From assembly GCF_949628215.1 (NCBI RefSeq), contig NC_134310.1, positions 11,049,401-11,113,400 on the forward strand: a DNA stretch of 64,000 bases, given 5' to 3'. This DNA comes from Phalacrocorax aristotelis (lineage: Eukaryota > Chordata > Aves > Suliformes > Phalacrocoracidae). The translations under genes and the position numbers were made by a program. Each line of letters starts with the position of its first letter. Position 1 is the stretch's first letter. The notes under the pieces were generated by a model. That model made no database searches. It saw only the letters and a program-made list of their open reading frames with translations, and had not been told where the DNA came from. Shown here piece by piece: positions 1 to 14,000 of the stretch.

Positions 1-1015
1 CTACCGATGCAGTCACTACCGATGCAGTCACTCCATCGTAGAAGGCCACTAGATTAGTCACCCACGATCTGCCCTTGCTGAAGCCATGTTGGCTGTCTCT
101 AATCACCTCCCTGTCACCCTCTTCCAGGAGGATCTGCTCCATGATCTTGCCGGGCACGGTGGTGAAACCAACTGGTATGTAGTTTCCAGGGTCCTCCTTT
201 TTACCCTTTTTAAAAATGGGTGCAATGTTTCCCTTTTTCCAGTCACTGGGGACGTAGCCTGACTGCCATGACCTCTCAAATATAATGGAGAATGGCTTGG
301 CAACTTAATCAGCCAGTTCCCTCAGGACCCTGGCATGCATCTCATCGGGTCCCATGGACTTGTTTATGCTCAGGTTCCTCAGGTGGGCTCGAACCTGATC
401 TTCTCCTACGATGGGAGGAGCTTCTTTCTCCCAGTCCCTGCCCTGAGGTTCAGGGGCTTGAGAGATGTGGGAAGGGAGATTGCCAGTGTCAGGGTGATTG
501 AAGTCCCCCCAGGAGGATCAGAGCCTGCAAGCATGATGCTTCCTGTAGTTGGAGTAAAAATGCTTCATCAACATCCTCCCCTTGATCAGGTGGCCTGTAG
601 TAAACACCAGCCACAAGGTTTCCTTTGTTGGCTTTTCCCTTATTTTTACCCATAAGCTCTCAACCATTTCATCACTGTTTTTCAGAGACAGCTCTGTGTA
701 GTCAATACGTCTTTTTACATAGAGGGCAACTCCCCCACCTCTCCTTCCTTGCCTGTGCTTTCTGAAGAGTTTATAGCCATCGATTGCAGCGCTCCAGTCG
801 TGCAATTCGTCCCACCAAGTTTCAGTGATAGCAATGAAATCGTAGCTTTCCAGGTGCACAGTGGCTTCCATCTTTTCCTGTTTGTTACCCGTGCTGTGTG
901 CATTGCTATAGAGGCACTTTAGTGGGCCTATTGACTGTGTCACCTTTTTAGAGGAACACAGCCTAATTCCTTTGAGGCATTTCACAGGTGTTTCCCTGTT
1001 GGTTCCTAATATTTC
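1..1015 (-). mobile_element. CR1 LINE fragment, antisense, cut by left edge
   Basis: The minus strand encodes pieces of CR1 ORF2. At 985-518 lies an AP-type endonuclease with AITETWWDE and [12 protein letters not shown]. Below about 505 lies reverse-transcriptase sequence matching the RT copy at 25726-25950. Endonuclease and RT abut near 505-510 without the linker seen in the CR1 at 14394-18851, so there is an internal deletion. The 5' end is truncated near 1015 and the element continues beyond base 1. It lies downstream of, and is transcribed with, RFX3. It is a dead copy with several frame breaks. Confidence 0.9.
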
Positions 1016-1927
1016 TTTTATAATTTCTTTTAATATTATATATATATGATTAAAATTTCTGTTTAATATTTAACACAACTTACAAAACATGCAATAAATG
1101 TTTTAGGAAGGAATTTAACCTTCCTGGAAACCAATTTAAAATAATTTATTACCAGAAGTAGCCATAAAAAAAATGCCATGCTTGAGCAATGATGAATACT
1201 ATAAAATCAACTTTGAAAAGAAATCTCTATTCCTGATAACGGTCAGTTGGCCATAATACTAGAATCAATTGATGAGTCCTTCATACTGGAAATAGAACAG
1301 AAAGTATAGTAGACTGGAATAATAAACAAGGCTTAAAATGTTTGACAATGTTATGTTGGTTTAATAGGTACCAAAACTGATAATTTTTAGCAGCCACTGA
1401 CAATACATAAATGTTTAATTATCCAAAAATGAAATTACAAAGCATATACATTTTGATTTTTTTAACAACTAGAACTTTTATATATAAAACTTAAACTAAA
1501 GCCTACTGAAGTCAGCGGAATGACTGTCTGACATTAATGGACTCAGGCTGAGGGCCATAGTGCATTCACAGCTGTCAGGTAGACTAGAGCCAGTATGTAA
1601 AGGAACCCATTTTTATCTTAAAATTAATAAAAACTTAGAATTTGTAGTGACAAAAGCATATTCCATAGGGAAATATATTCTGAAAACCTCTGGAGACTTT
1701 CCTAAATCTGATGAAATATCCACTCTCCTTTTCTTTAAATACAGTGCTTACATCAACTCCAGTACACCTTCCTACTCAACAGAATTAAAGAAAGATGACA
1801 CACACTACATTCACATCCTTCCAAATCATTCCCAAAAGTTTCACGAGGCACAAAAAAATCACCACATAAACCAAACCAAACCAAACCAAAACACAGTCTT
1901 ATGAGATGTTATCCGTGTTTAACTTAC
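1016..1927. other. RFX3 intron, no gene seen
   Basis: AT-rich non-coding sequence with an (AT)n patch near 1030-1050 and an AAACC-type short repeat near 1868-1890. I see no exon or recognisable transposon. Confidence 0.6.
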
Positions 1928-2082
1928 TAGGAATAGGTCTAAGGACATCAGGAATGAGAATCTCCACCAAAGCCTGGTACATCACATGGTCACAATTACC
2001 CATCCATTTCAGAATAGACTCATTTTTGCACAGAGTGATCAGTTTTCCTTTTGGAAGTCGACTTTCTATTTCACTCAGATTG
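1928..2082 (-). CDS. RFX3: RFX3 exon: dimerisation region, last exon in window
   Basis: This 155-nt exon starts after a cgccag acceptor and reads [34 protein letters not shown] and [15 protein letters not shown], ending in a split Ser codon before gtaagt. Replacements at normally constant places (MCNCDHG to MGNCDHV) suggest relaxed constraint. The next family exon (ALTQAIRNF) is not present in 1016-1927, so the gene continues left of the window. Confidence 0.9.
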
Positions 2083-5000
2083 CTGGCGTGAATAAATGTA
2101 ACAAACGAAAATGCATTTATATACAGATAAGAATAGTACAATGGACTTTGAAATTTATTATTTAATAAAAACTTTATAAATGTATCTATCTGTTACATCC
2201 AATTGAAACTCTAACTTCTTCATATGAAACTGGATAAAAATGGCCTCCAAAGTTCTGCTCCAGCCCATAAATTATGCAGAGGTCCTTGCAATTTAAATGA
2301 ACTGGACCGTATATTGTGAAAAGATACTTCAACTAACAGCAGCCTGTATGCCAAATAGCTGACAACACAAATTGAACCTGAAAAACTACCGATATCAGAA
2401 AAAGTTCTTAGCCTATATGTAAAACTAAGACTTTCTTTGATTTGACTTCTGCTGTTATATTATGATGGTGAACAGTAAGCAAGAAGAGACATTTACTGAC
2501 CTCAGATCAATAATAGCTGTGTCGTCAGCTGGAGCAGAGGGAGAATAGCGCCAGAAAGTTTGCCACAATTTTTCTATCAGGCTAAACTGAAGATTCACAA
2601 CAACATCCACTATTGCCTAAAAAAAATATAAAACAAGTGCAGATAGTATTCTACCTCATCCCCTCCCCCCCCGCCCTAACTCCTCCCAGGGGCATAGCTC
2701 CCCCCGGTCATTTTGCAGAAAAAATAGTAAAATGAATGATTATAAATAAACATATAATGTCCTTTTTAATAACTTTTTAGCAACAAATTTTCCAGTTGTC
2801 CATACTAGTGTGGACAGAGACTCAGATCAGGCCAAGTGCAAATGCAAGGAAGCCTCCAGAAAAGAGCCTAAGTGCATATACCAGGTGAATTCACCTAAAC
2901 AGAACTTTTAACGCTATTACAAACACGAAGGAAACCAGCTATTTCATGAATTTTTTTACTTCATTACACGTTTTAAAGCACCTTCAACAATAACTTTAAA
3001 ACACGTTATTCAATATGAAATGTGGCCTTAAGTTCTTAAACAACCTGCTGCTTCAAAACTTGAAGAAAAAAGTGAGTTTGTTTTTAACATAAACATTAGA
3101 AATAACAGTTTAATCTGATTTCAACTCCTATAAACAAAAGCAAAACTCTGTGTATATATTATCTAAAGTTCAGTTTATCTAAAATTCTCAAAACCTACAC
3201 ATGATTACATTCCAGTATTGGTATTCTATTACATGTTTTTTCCTTTCCCTGTAAAGAGAGAAATTCCAGCGAAGTCGTTTTGCAGATGTCCTTTCCGATG
3301 GAATAAGCAAAATATTTGAGGAGCACATCAGATACAAGTAGGCTGGCTGTAATGTGTTTTGTGTCAGTCATCCTATTGTACTGATTCTCACTAGAAGACA
3401 TGAATTTTCAAAGAATGATGATTTATGTGGAATGCCTCTTTTCTCTTACCTCACAGTGCTCTCGGTAAAGACTTTGCAGTGATTTTATGTCCTCAAGGGT
3501 AGTACCATCTGGCAGAGAAGATATTTCAACTTCTCCAAACTCTGGAAGTACTCGAGATGCATCTGTTTCCATAACAGAAGAAAGCTATTGTGAATGGTGT
3601 CAACTACAGGTCGATTAGAAAACATTTAAGGATGGTGTAAAGAAATAAAGTCTTGAAGATCATAATGCCCAAAGAGGAATGTCTTTCATATTTAATATAT
3701 TTTAAAGTTGCAATGCAGTTGTGAACAAACCAGCTAGCAAAAGGAGATGTTAAATTATTCTTGACGGATAGCAGATAAAAATGATTGCACATACGTATTG
3801 TACCTGTATATAAAAACAGGTAAGACACATTTTCAGAATATGACAGGATGAAGCAGAATATTCATGTCAGTATATAAGAGATTAATATATTTTAATAGTT
3901 TTTGTTTTGATCAACTGAATAGGGTTTTTTTTGCATTGTCATGCATGTTACAGTTTAGTAGACTCAGCAGCATATATTTATTTGAAATTTACGAGACTTT
4001 CAACTGTAGCCAATACGTGCTTTTACTATTTCTCATAAACGTTTCCAAGAGATACACTGTTATGGGGGGAAAAAAATACACTGTCAACTGGGGGTGGGGG
4101 GGTGGGGGGCAGTGGAAGGGAAAATTCAAAAACATACGAACTATAGCCTAAGGTTTCCAATGATTTCAGTAACAGCAAGGTTGGGCCAAAGGATGTAGTG
4201 CTTCAAAATCCCAATAGATGAACTCAAAACTAAGCGTACAATTATTTCAGTAACACATTTAATAAGCTTTTTTACGTTAGCAAATTACTAAATTGCTATT
4301 TGCTTCCACAACTGAGAAATCAATATGCTTAGCTACATCAATGAATGCACAAAATGCACATTTTTAAACACAAACCTTGGGTTTCTGGTTTTAACTATTT
4401 GGTTCTTTCCATTTATAATGTTGCAGGACAAACTCAATACACCTTCTTGTCAATGGTCAACACAACTGCAGTGCAAAAATATAATTCCAATTTATGTGCA
4501 TATTCAAAAAAATTGGGAAGCCAGTGGAAATTAATGAGCTTTTAGGCAAGATTTTCAGCATGCATTTTTGTATAAAATGCTTCATCACAATTGCATTGCA
4601 ATATATTTTGATCTACCATGCAAGTAGATTTTGTACATTTTTTCTTTTATATCTGCATTATGCATATTAAATATTTCAGAAGTCTTACAATAGAGAACAT
4701 ATAGCTTCTATGAGTATGTTTTTGTTCTGTTATCAGTGAGAATTTTAAACAGGGCACCATAGCTAACTATTGTATTTGTATGACTTGATGTTCATGGCAA
4801 TAATGGGGTTTATTTTGTTTATACAACAGTATAACACATCTTTTCATACCTAAAAACTGTTGATGATGTTGTCTTTGGGCAATTATGGTTTGTTCAGCAG
4901 ATGTGCCTGTCTGTTGACCACTTCCTGTGAAACCATCTGCAACTCCATCCGCTTTCTGCACAGGCTTGCACCTACAAAATTATCAAATACAAAATTATTC

Positions 5001-8000
5001 TTTATGTTCACTTTTTTGTAAGTGCAATATCACACTTTGTTTTGCCTGATTTCTCAGTCTCAATATACGGTTTTGCTAGTTCACACACAAGAAAAAAGTA
5101 ACATCAGAATAATTGTAGTAAGGAAAGGTAGAACATTGGCAATGCGTTATAAAATTCGTAAAGCTGATAGCACAGCACAACTACCAGTTTCTTGTGGAAT
5201 TTAGTTTAAAAACTATACCACTAAGACCTAAAGCTCATTTACACTAAACAGAAACACTATCTTTCCTTTTCCAAAGGACTTGCCTTCCCAGGAATCAAGT
5301 AGCTCAAAAATAAGGTTTAATCACCTTAAGAAGGGCCATGTATCCGTTTGGAGACAAAGGAATTTAAATAATTTTAAAATGTAACAAACTTCTCATGAGC
5401 TCAGAAGGTCTGAGAAGGCTACTTAGACTTAAACTAAGTAGCTGAACCAGGGGAGGTTCAGACCTGGTACTGGGAAGCATTTCTTTACAGAAACAGTGGT
5501 CAAACACTGGAACAGGCTTCCTAGAGAGGTAGTCTCTAGGACTGTCAGTGTTTAAGAGGCATTTGGACAATGCCTTTAATAATATGCTTTAACTTTCAGT
5601 CAGCCCTGAATTGTTCAGGCAGTTGGACTGGATGAACATTGTAGGTCCCTTCCAACTGAAAATTTCTATTCTATTCTATTCTATTCTATTCTATTCCAAA
5701 CTCTTCACCAGTCAAGTCACAAAAGCTTTTAAAAAGGATAAAAAGGGCAAAGATACAAATAGGAATCCTGGTTTGGATGGTCAGATGTTAAGACCATCAC
5801 ACTGACAGGCTGAAGATTCTGCCTGCCATCTCCAACGCAACTGAAAATTAATTCTGCCCCAGCTCTTAGTGATAAGAACTTGGAAGCTTTGTCCTTCTGA
5901 AGTAGTCTTGTAGCCAGAAGAAAACTAGAGAAACCTTGGTGCAGAATGCAATGCATGTGAACTGTCACCCAAGTCTGAAATTGCACTGTGCAGATTGTAA
6001 AGCTTTGTATTAACTTTAGAAATGTCAACGAATTCCACTCTGAAAACGGTCCTCTTAAGAAGCAGTTGGGTCAGCTGTGAGCATGTTCGCATTTTGATCT
6101 TATTAAACTGATAATAGGAATGCTCTATGTAACTACTTAGATTTTAGTTTATGAGAAAGCTCCCATAAGAAACAAGCATCCAAGATTCTGGTCATTCCAG
6201 ACATATTTAACTATACAATAACATCGGACGTGGAATATACAAGAAGTATACTATTCCAGAGAAGGCCTCTTGGCCTGATTAACATAAAGTATGATAACTT
6301 CAAGAATGTTAATACTTGGGAAAAAAAAAAATCCCTTCTGTCATCATCTTAATCTCTAGGACTTTTATATGAAGTTTGGTTATTGTAAAGGCCCAGGATA
6401 AAATCCCAGGCCTGCTGAAATCAACAGCACAACTGTAATCAACTTTAAGAAGATTAATCTCTAGTATCACGGTAGCATTGAACTCTTACAGAAAGACTTC
6501 TCATCACTTGATAGATCTATTTGCAATCCAAAAACCTCATTTTGTAAGAATTTTTACCTTTGTTCTCATTATACTTTATCATTAAAAGCACCCAGCTGAA
6601 GATCAATTTCTATAAATATTTGCAAATCAAAATCAGCATGTTCACATAGTTCCACTAGTTTCTACAAAATGTATTATTTCACAAACATTTCAGCTCTTGG
6701 AATAGAAACCAAAGTGCCTTGCATGCATAAAAGTAACAGTCCTCTGAGTTTCTGGGGTTTAGGGAGAACTTCAGCAACAAAAAAAAGCTAACTTAATCTG
6801 CTGGTGCTAGGAGTCAGGACTGTCCTACCACTTGACCCAATGTGCTTTATGTAAAAAATGTTGGGGAAAAGTCTTAATTCTGGCATTATTACAGGTGACA
6901 TTATAGGAGTCAGTTTCAACAGCATCGGAAAATAACTTGCAAAATGCAACTGAGGAATGAAAAAAAGAAACGATTCTTTTTCAGGTGTTTCAAATGAAAC
7001 TTGAGCAGGGTTGTTAAAAATTTTAGATTTACTGTCTTTTACGGACAGGAGAAGGTGATGTTTTTGCAGTTCAGGCAATGAGAGGCTTCCAGAATTCCTG
7101 GCAAAATCCTCTGTTTATACCCAGGTTACTCTTTGTGTTTTCAATTACAGACAGGGGAAAATGTTACTACGACTGATCTGTACAACTACTTAATGGAAGA
7201 ATTTGGCTTTTCTAAAATTATCTGACCTTTTTTCCTATTTCAACTTTGATTTTTCCAATTCTTTTTTTAATTAACTGCTAAGAGAAGAGGCACTGAAAAA
7301 AAATAACCAACCTTTCATAAATATAACAGCTTTCAAAAGAGGCTTAGCTTTACTCAAGAAGAAAAGAACTTTAATTTTATATAGCTAAATGTAAGCACAA
7401 TAAAAGTTTGGAGAGTCTTTAGATAACAACAAACATTCTAAAGTTCTCATAGAATCATAGAATGTCCTGAGTTGGAAGTGACCCACAAAGATCATGAAGT
7501 CCAACTCCTGTCCCTGCACAGGACAAGCTATGGAAAATAGCTTTGAAAAGCTATGGAAAACCAGCAGAACTAGACCACTGAAATATGAACATGAAGTTAG
7601 TCAATTCAAAAATCGATGCAAAATTATGTGCTTTTCTCATTATTAACATAATTTACAGTAGGCCTTCATTCCCATAGTCCAATCCTACACATTGTAATTA
7701 AACTGAAACTTTCCACTCACTCCTCAGAAAAGTTTAAGAAATTTTGACTAAAATTTGAAAACAGCAAAGTTTCAATAGTCATCAATAAGATAAAGCAGAA
7801 ATAGGAAGAATGGGAGTACATGCCAAATCTCCTGTCTGGTATTAAATGGACACAAAAGTAAGCAAATCAGTAAGAAAAAAGTAGAAAGCATTAAAAAAGA
7901 AAGTCGTCAAAATGGATTGACTAAGTCACAAGAGAAAGAAAAAAACCCCTAAGTTTTTCTACAAATTTTGTTGCTTCCTTGTAGTTGCCATGCTGACAAT

Positions 8001-11000
8001 ATTCAAATATTTACTGAGAGTCTCAATATTTAGTATTACCTCAAATATCCAATTCATGCACTTACATAATTTATTGGTAGTCTCTATTTTCATTAAAAAG
8101 AAAGGCTTACACTGTTCTGGCTTGTTGAAAAATAAACTCTAAGGGCTTTAGAAACAGAAGACAAACTAAGCTCTAATAATGTGTTAGGGGTTTTTCTTTC
8201 ACTTTTATTCACCACAATATTTGGTTTTGATATTACCTTATTTTATTCTTAATCATCTTTTCTTGTGAGATCCGTTACTATTAAGAGTCACACCTGCATT
8301 TGACCCAGAACTGATAGATAATTTCAGGGGACTACAGGCTGATCAGCCTCACTTCGGTCCTGAGAAAGTGATGGAGCAGCTAATCCTGGGAACCGTTTCC
8401 AAACACATGAAGGATTAGAAGGTGATTGGGAGTAGTCAGCACGGATTGGTCACGGGGAAGTGTCATGGTTTTGGCTGGGATAGAGCTAACTTTCTTTATA
8501 ATAGCTAGTATGGGGGTATGTTTTGGGTTTGTGCTAAAAACAGCGTTGATAATGTGGAGATGTTTTAGTTGTTGCCAAGTAGTGCTTACACTAGTCAAGG
8601 ACTTTTCCAGCCTCCCATGCTCTGCCAGGTGCACAAGAAGCCGGGAGGGGAGGGGGCACAGCCACGACAGCTGTTCCAAACTGGCCAAAGGGCTATTGCG
8701 TATCATATGACATCATGCCCAGTGTATTAACTGTGGGGAGTTGGCCGGGGGAAGCAGCGATCGCAGCTCGGGGACTGGTGCCGTTGGTTGGTGGGTGGTG
8801 AGCAGTTGCATCACTTGATTTTTTTCTCCCTGGGTTTCATTTCTCTCTCTTTCTTGTTATTTTCCTTTTCATTACATTATCATCATTATCAGCATCATTA
8901 TTATTATTATCATAATCATTATTATTACCATTATTACTATTACTATTTCATTTTAATTATTAAACTGTTCTTATCTCAACCCACAAGTTTTCTTACTTTT
9001 GCTCTTCTGATTCTCTCCCCCATCCCACTGGGGTGGGAGTGTTATCCCAAAAAGCACGTTTGTTCGCCCGGTGTGCAAAATGCCAAGCTACACACAGAGC
9101 GGAGGGATTTTATTTAATCAGTTTTTGCGCGCAGATTGGTGCTAGGTGGTAACTCCACAAAGCTAGCACCCCGCACCGAGAAACTACAAGGTATTTATAC
9201 AGTTAAATGTTTCAGTCACAGCTAATATTCACGTGCCTCAGCTAATAATTGGTTAATTTCTTTCTTGCTTCAACTTAAAGGTACAGCTCCCTTTTAATTT
9301 ACCATGCATGCTCAGAGAGTAAGGGGCTTATTTGAGTAGGGGGTGTTCTGGCCTATGGGTGTGATTTTTGGTATTATAATGAGGGTAGCTCACCTAAAAG
9401 GCACTTTGTTTTAGTTCTTATCAATATCCCAATTAGCTGTTCTCCTTGACTATAAACTTCATCACCCCATCCTCAGCATATTCTGAGGCAGGATGTTTGC
9501 TTTGATCAGTCTCTCAGCTCCCCTCAAGGATATAGTCGTAAAACAAGTGCTTCCTTATCCCTTAGATCCTGTCTCTGGCCGTCAAATTCTGTTTTGCCAA
9601 GCTCGCATAGTTCATTGTTATGGCTTCACAGAAAATTCAAAAAATTCCATTTTCTTTGGAGTATCGGAGTGAGCGAGCGGCTGTGTGGTGCTTAGTTGCT
9701 TACTGGGGCTAAACCACGACAGTCCTTTTTTCTGTCGTGGGGGTTTGAAGTGGCCACAGCGCCTGTTGCCGGAGTTGGCGCAGTCTCAGTGCTCGTCGTT
9801 TCCTTTTTCTTTGTCTTTTTAGATTCAGGGGCCTTCTCTACCCCTTGGGGGTACTGAATAGTGTTGAATCGGAAGAGCAAAAGTAAGAAAACTCGTGGGT
9901 TAAGATAAGAACAGTTTAATAATTAAAATAAAAGGGTAATAGTTATAATGGTAATGACAATAATAATGACTTTGATAATAATAATAATGCTGATTATGAT
10001 AATAATAATGGCAATGATGATGATGATATAATGAAAAAGAAAATAACAACAGAGAGAGAAATGAAACCCAGGGGAAAAAAAAAAACAAGTGATGCAACTG
10101 CTCACCACACGCCGACTGACGCCCTGCCAGAACCCCAAGCCACAATCGCTGCTTCCCCCGGCCAACTCCCCACAGTTAATATACTGGGCAAGATGTCATA
10201 TGATACGCAATAGCCCTTTGGCCGGTTTGGAACAGCTGTCATGGCTGTGCCCCCTCCCCTCCCGGCTTCTTGTGCACCTGGCAGAGCATGGGAGGCTGGA
10301 AAAGTCCTTGACTAGTGTAAGCACTACTTGGCAACAACTAAAACATCTCCACATTATCAACGCTGTTTTTAGCACAAACCCAAAACATACCCCCATACTA
10401 GCTATTATAAAGACAGTTAGCTCTATCCCAGCCAAAACCATGACAGGAAGTGATGCCTGACCAACTTCTGCAATGAAATGACTGGCCTGGTAGATGCGGT
10501 AATGAACTATGGGTTGGATGAGCAGACAGTGAGGCAGACTGAGAACTGGCTGAATGGCTGTATTGGGTTTATGTGGCAAGGTTGTGGTAGCAGGGGGCTG
10601 CAGGGGCGGCTTCTGAGAGGAGACACCAGAAGCTGTCCCCATGTCAGAGCCAGTTCCTGCTGGCTCCAAGGCAGACCCACCGCTGGCCAAAACTGAGACA
10701 ATCAGTGACATTCGTCACCTCTGTGATAACATGTTTAAGAAAGGGTAAAAAAACCTGCTGCGCAACAGCAGCTGGGAGAGGAGTGAGAATATGTGAGAGA
10801 AGCAACTATGCAGACACCAAGGTCAGTGAAGAAGGAGGGGGAGGAGGTGCTTCAGGCACCAGAGCACAGATTCCCCTGCAGCCCGTGGTGAAGAACAGGG
10901 TGACACTGGTTGCACCCTTGCAGCCCATGGAGATCCATGGTGGAGCAGATAACCACACTGCAGCCCGTGAGGAACCCACACCAGAGCAGGTGGATATGCC

Positions 11001-14000
11001 CTGAAGGAAGCTGCAGCCCATGGAGAGCCCATGCTGGCAGGAACTGTGGCCTGTGGAGAGGAGCCCACACAGGAGCAGGTTTTCTAGCAAGACCTGTGAC
11101 CTTGTGGAGGACCCACATTGGAGCAGTCTGTTCCTGAAGGACTGCACCCCATGGAAAGGACACACGCTGGAGCAGCTCATGAAGAACTGCAGCCCGTGGG
11201 AAGGACCCACATTGGAGAAGTTTGTGAAGGACTGCCTCCCGTGGGTGGGACCCCACAATGGAGCTGGGGAAGAGCGTGAGGAGGAAGGAGAGGCAGAGAC
11301 AACGCATAATGAACTGACAGCAACCCTCATTCCCCGTCCCCCTGCGTTGCTCGCGGGGAAGAGGTAGAAGAGCTGGGAATGAAGTTGAGCCTGGGAAGAA
11401 GCGAGGATTGGGAGGAAGGCTTTTTTTTTTTTAAAAATTGTTCTTATTTCTCATTTTCAACTCTGTTTGATTGGCAATACATTAAATTAATTTCCCCAAG
11501 TCAAGTCTGTTTTCCCTGTGACAGTAATTGCTGCATGATCTCCCTGCCCTTATCTTGACCGACAAGCATTTTGTCGTCTTTTTTTCCCCTGTTCTGCTGA
11601 GTGGCTTTGCGGGCACTTGGCAGCCAGCCAAGGTCAACCCACCACAATGGTCAGGCCCAGAGGGTGGTCATCAGTGGCAAAACGTCTAGTGACTAGCAGT
11701 GTTCCCCAGGGGTCAATACTGGGTCCAGTCCTGTTTAACATCTTCATTAATGATCTGGATGATGGGGCAGAGTATACACTCAGCAACTTTGCAGACAGCG
11801 CCAAAAATGGGAGGAACATCTGATACTCCAGAGGGCTGTGCTGCTTCCGGAAAAGGACCTGGGGGTCCTCGCAGACATCAAGTTGAACATGAGCCAGCAG
11901 TGTGCCCTTGCTGCAAAGAAGTCCAATGGTATCCTGGGCTGCATTAGGCAAAGCATTGCTATCAGCTGGAAAGGCATGATCCCTTCCCTCTACTCAGCAC
12001 TGGTGAGGCCACGCCTGGGGTCCTGTGTCCAGTTCTGGGCTCCCCAGTACAAGAGAGACATGGACATATTGGGGAGAGTCCAGCGAAGGGTAGTGAAGAT
12101 GATTAAGGGAGCGGAGCGTCTCTTCTGTGAGGAAAGGCTGAGAGAGCTGGGACTGTTTAGCCTGGAGAAGAGAAGGCTCAGGGGGAATCTCATGAATGCA
12201 TATGAATACCTGAAGGGAAGGCGCAAAAGAAGATGGAGCCAGGATCTTTTCAGTGGTGCCCAGTGAAAGCAGAAGAGGCAATGAGCACAAATTGAAACAC
12301 AGGAGGTTCTGTCCTGAACGTCAGGAAACACTTTTTCACTGTGAGGGTGACTGAGCACTGGAGCAAGTTGCCCAGGGAGGTGGTGGAGTTTCCCTCCTTG
12401 GAGATGTTTAAAAGCCATCTGGACCCGGTCCTGGGCAACTGGCTCTAGGTGGTCCTGATTGAGCAGGGGGGGTTGGACAAGGAGACCTCCAGAGGTCCCT
12501 TCCAACCTCAACCATTCTGTGATTTTGTGATTCTGTGAATTCAGTTATTTAAACATCCTGGCATTTCCTTCCCGTAAACCATCTAGCAGCAGTATGTCAA
12601 AGGCAAACCAGCCTCCCATTTGGAAGTCTGAGCCATACAGCAGCTCCAGTTGAAAGGCAGGTCTGTTACCTATATAGGTGAGGCAAGTCCCTACCTGTGC
12701 ATTTCTTCTCTTCTATTCCAGTACAAAGGTGCTTTAAATCTCTTGATCTGTGTCTGTTGTGTCCAAGCTACTTTCTCAGCTGGGAGATGGGACTGTTGGC
12801 AACAGTCATCTGTAGTTCACATTTACTATTTTTTTTATTTTGTATTGGAACAGAGAAGTAGCACTCCCATAGCTCATGTTGACCACAACTGGGACTCAGC
12901 AGCTAGCAGCACCACCTTTGAATTAGCTCAGCAATTATTGCTACTCAACTGAAACTCATGCCTGAAATCTCAGACCCTGAATTCAGGCTCATGTCAAACA
13001 CCAAACACAAGCATGCCTCTAGCAGATGTCTTTGGATATATTCGTGTTTGTGGTGGGTTAGCCTTGGCTAACAGTGAACCTCCCATCAACCACTCACAAC
13101 CCCTGTCCTAGTGGGTCAGGTGGAGAAAGTAGGAAGGACAGGAGCAAGAAAGCTCATGGGTCAAGATAATGACAGGAGATTGCTTTTTACTATTATACGT
13201 TTTATTAACTAATTACTGTTGTGGTCAAAATAGACTCAACTTGGGTAAAATTAAGTTAGTTTATTGCCAATGAAAATAAAAATGTAATTACTAATTCGAG
13301 TAGCAGGACACAAAAAGACTAATATTGAAACAAGCTCCCTCCTTTCCCAGGCTCAGCTTCATGCTTTCGTTCCAGACTCCTCTTCTCCCCACCTTGTTAT
13401 TGCTACATACAGTCCCTTCAGTGAGTCAATGAGCAGCTCAAGGAGGCGGGTGGGAGGGTGTTATGGTCAGTACATAATAGTATCTCTCTGCTACTCCTTG
13501 CTTCTCACACTTTGCTCCAGCATGGGTTCTCCATGGGCTGCATTTCCTTCACGAAATATCCAACTGCTCCAGAGTGGTCTGTTCCACAAGCTGCTATGTG
13601 AATACTGGTTCTGGTGCCATGGCGCACCAACTCCCCCTCCTTCTTCTCTGACCTTGGTGTTTGTACTGCTGTTTCTCACTCTTTTCCCCTCCTCCTCTGC
13701 TTGTCTGGTGTTTTTAGCCCCATCTTAAGTATGTTTTCATAGAGGCACCGCCAACTTTGTTGATTGGCTTAGCTTTGGCCTCCGTTGGGTCCATTGCCGA
13801 GCCAGCTGGAACCAGCTGTGTCCGGCACAGGACAGCCCCTTACCCACTACTAAAACCTTGCTACATATACCCAATACAATGTGTCACAAGTAGGAAAGTT
13901 GCATGACCTTTCAAATTAAGAAAGAATGAAGAAAAGTGATCTGTAGCATAAATTCAGCCTACACTGTTTGTCAAGAAGTCAAGAACAAGAAGTGTCTCTC

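Larger units (their letters stand above)
8461..10445. mobile_element. ERVL-like composite with LTRs in opposite orientation
   Basis: A plus-oriented LTR (8461-9721, starting TGTCATGGTTTTGGCTGGGA and ending AACCACGACA) is followed by about 145 bp of antisense ERVL gag. A minus-oriented, 3'-shortened LTR (10445 back to about 9868) follows. The whole block is bounded by the same target duplication, GGAAG (8456-8460 and 10446-10450), inside a CR1. Normal proviruses have both LTRs in the same direction, so this arose by self-integration or by a later inversion. Confidence 0.85.
8310..12540 (+). mobile_element. CR1 LINE split by two LTR insertions
   Basis: Pieces at about 8310-8460, 10446-10558 and 11647-12540 join into one plus-strand CR1 RT-to-3' end. 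The first carries a RT segment ending in CACGGGGAAG, the second resumes with GGAAGTGATGCCTGACCAAC, and the third has [20 protein letters not shown], the RT thumb, and the 3' UTR ending in TTCTGTGATTTTGTGATTCT. The catalytic block reads FADSAKN where FADD is expected, so it is inactive. The interruptions are the ERVL composite at 8461-10445 and an LTR-B at 10559-11646, each with target duplications. Confidence 0.9.

Noticed and set aside
8788..9117. His/Tyr/Ile-rich frame
   Set aside because: It comes from the ATT/CAT-rich stretch inside the ERVL LTR.
10806..11367. Overlapping 100-170-codon frames on both strands
   Set aside because: They lie in the tandem region of an LTR-B. Repeat length near a multiple of three keeps frames open, and the other copies do not preserve them.
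13049..13878. Target duplication for this LTR-B
   Set aside because: Flanks GTGTT and ATGTG do not match, so none is claimed.
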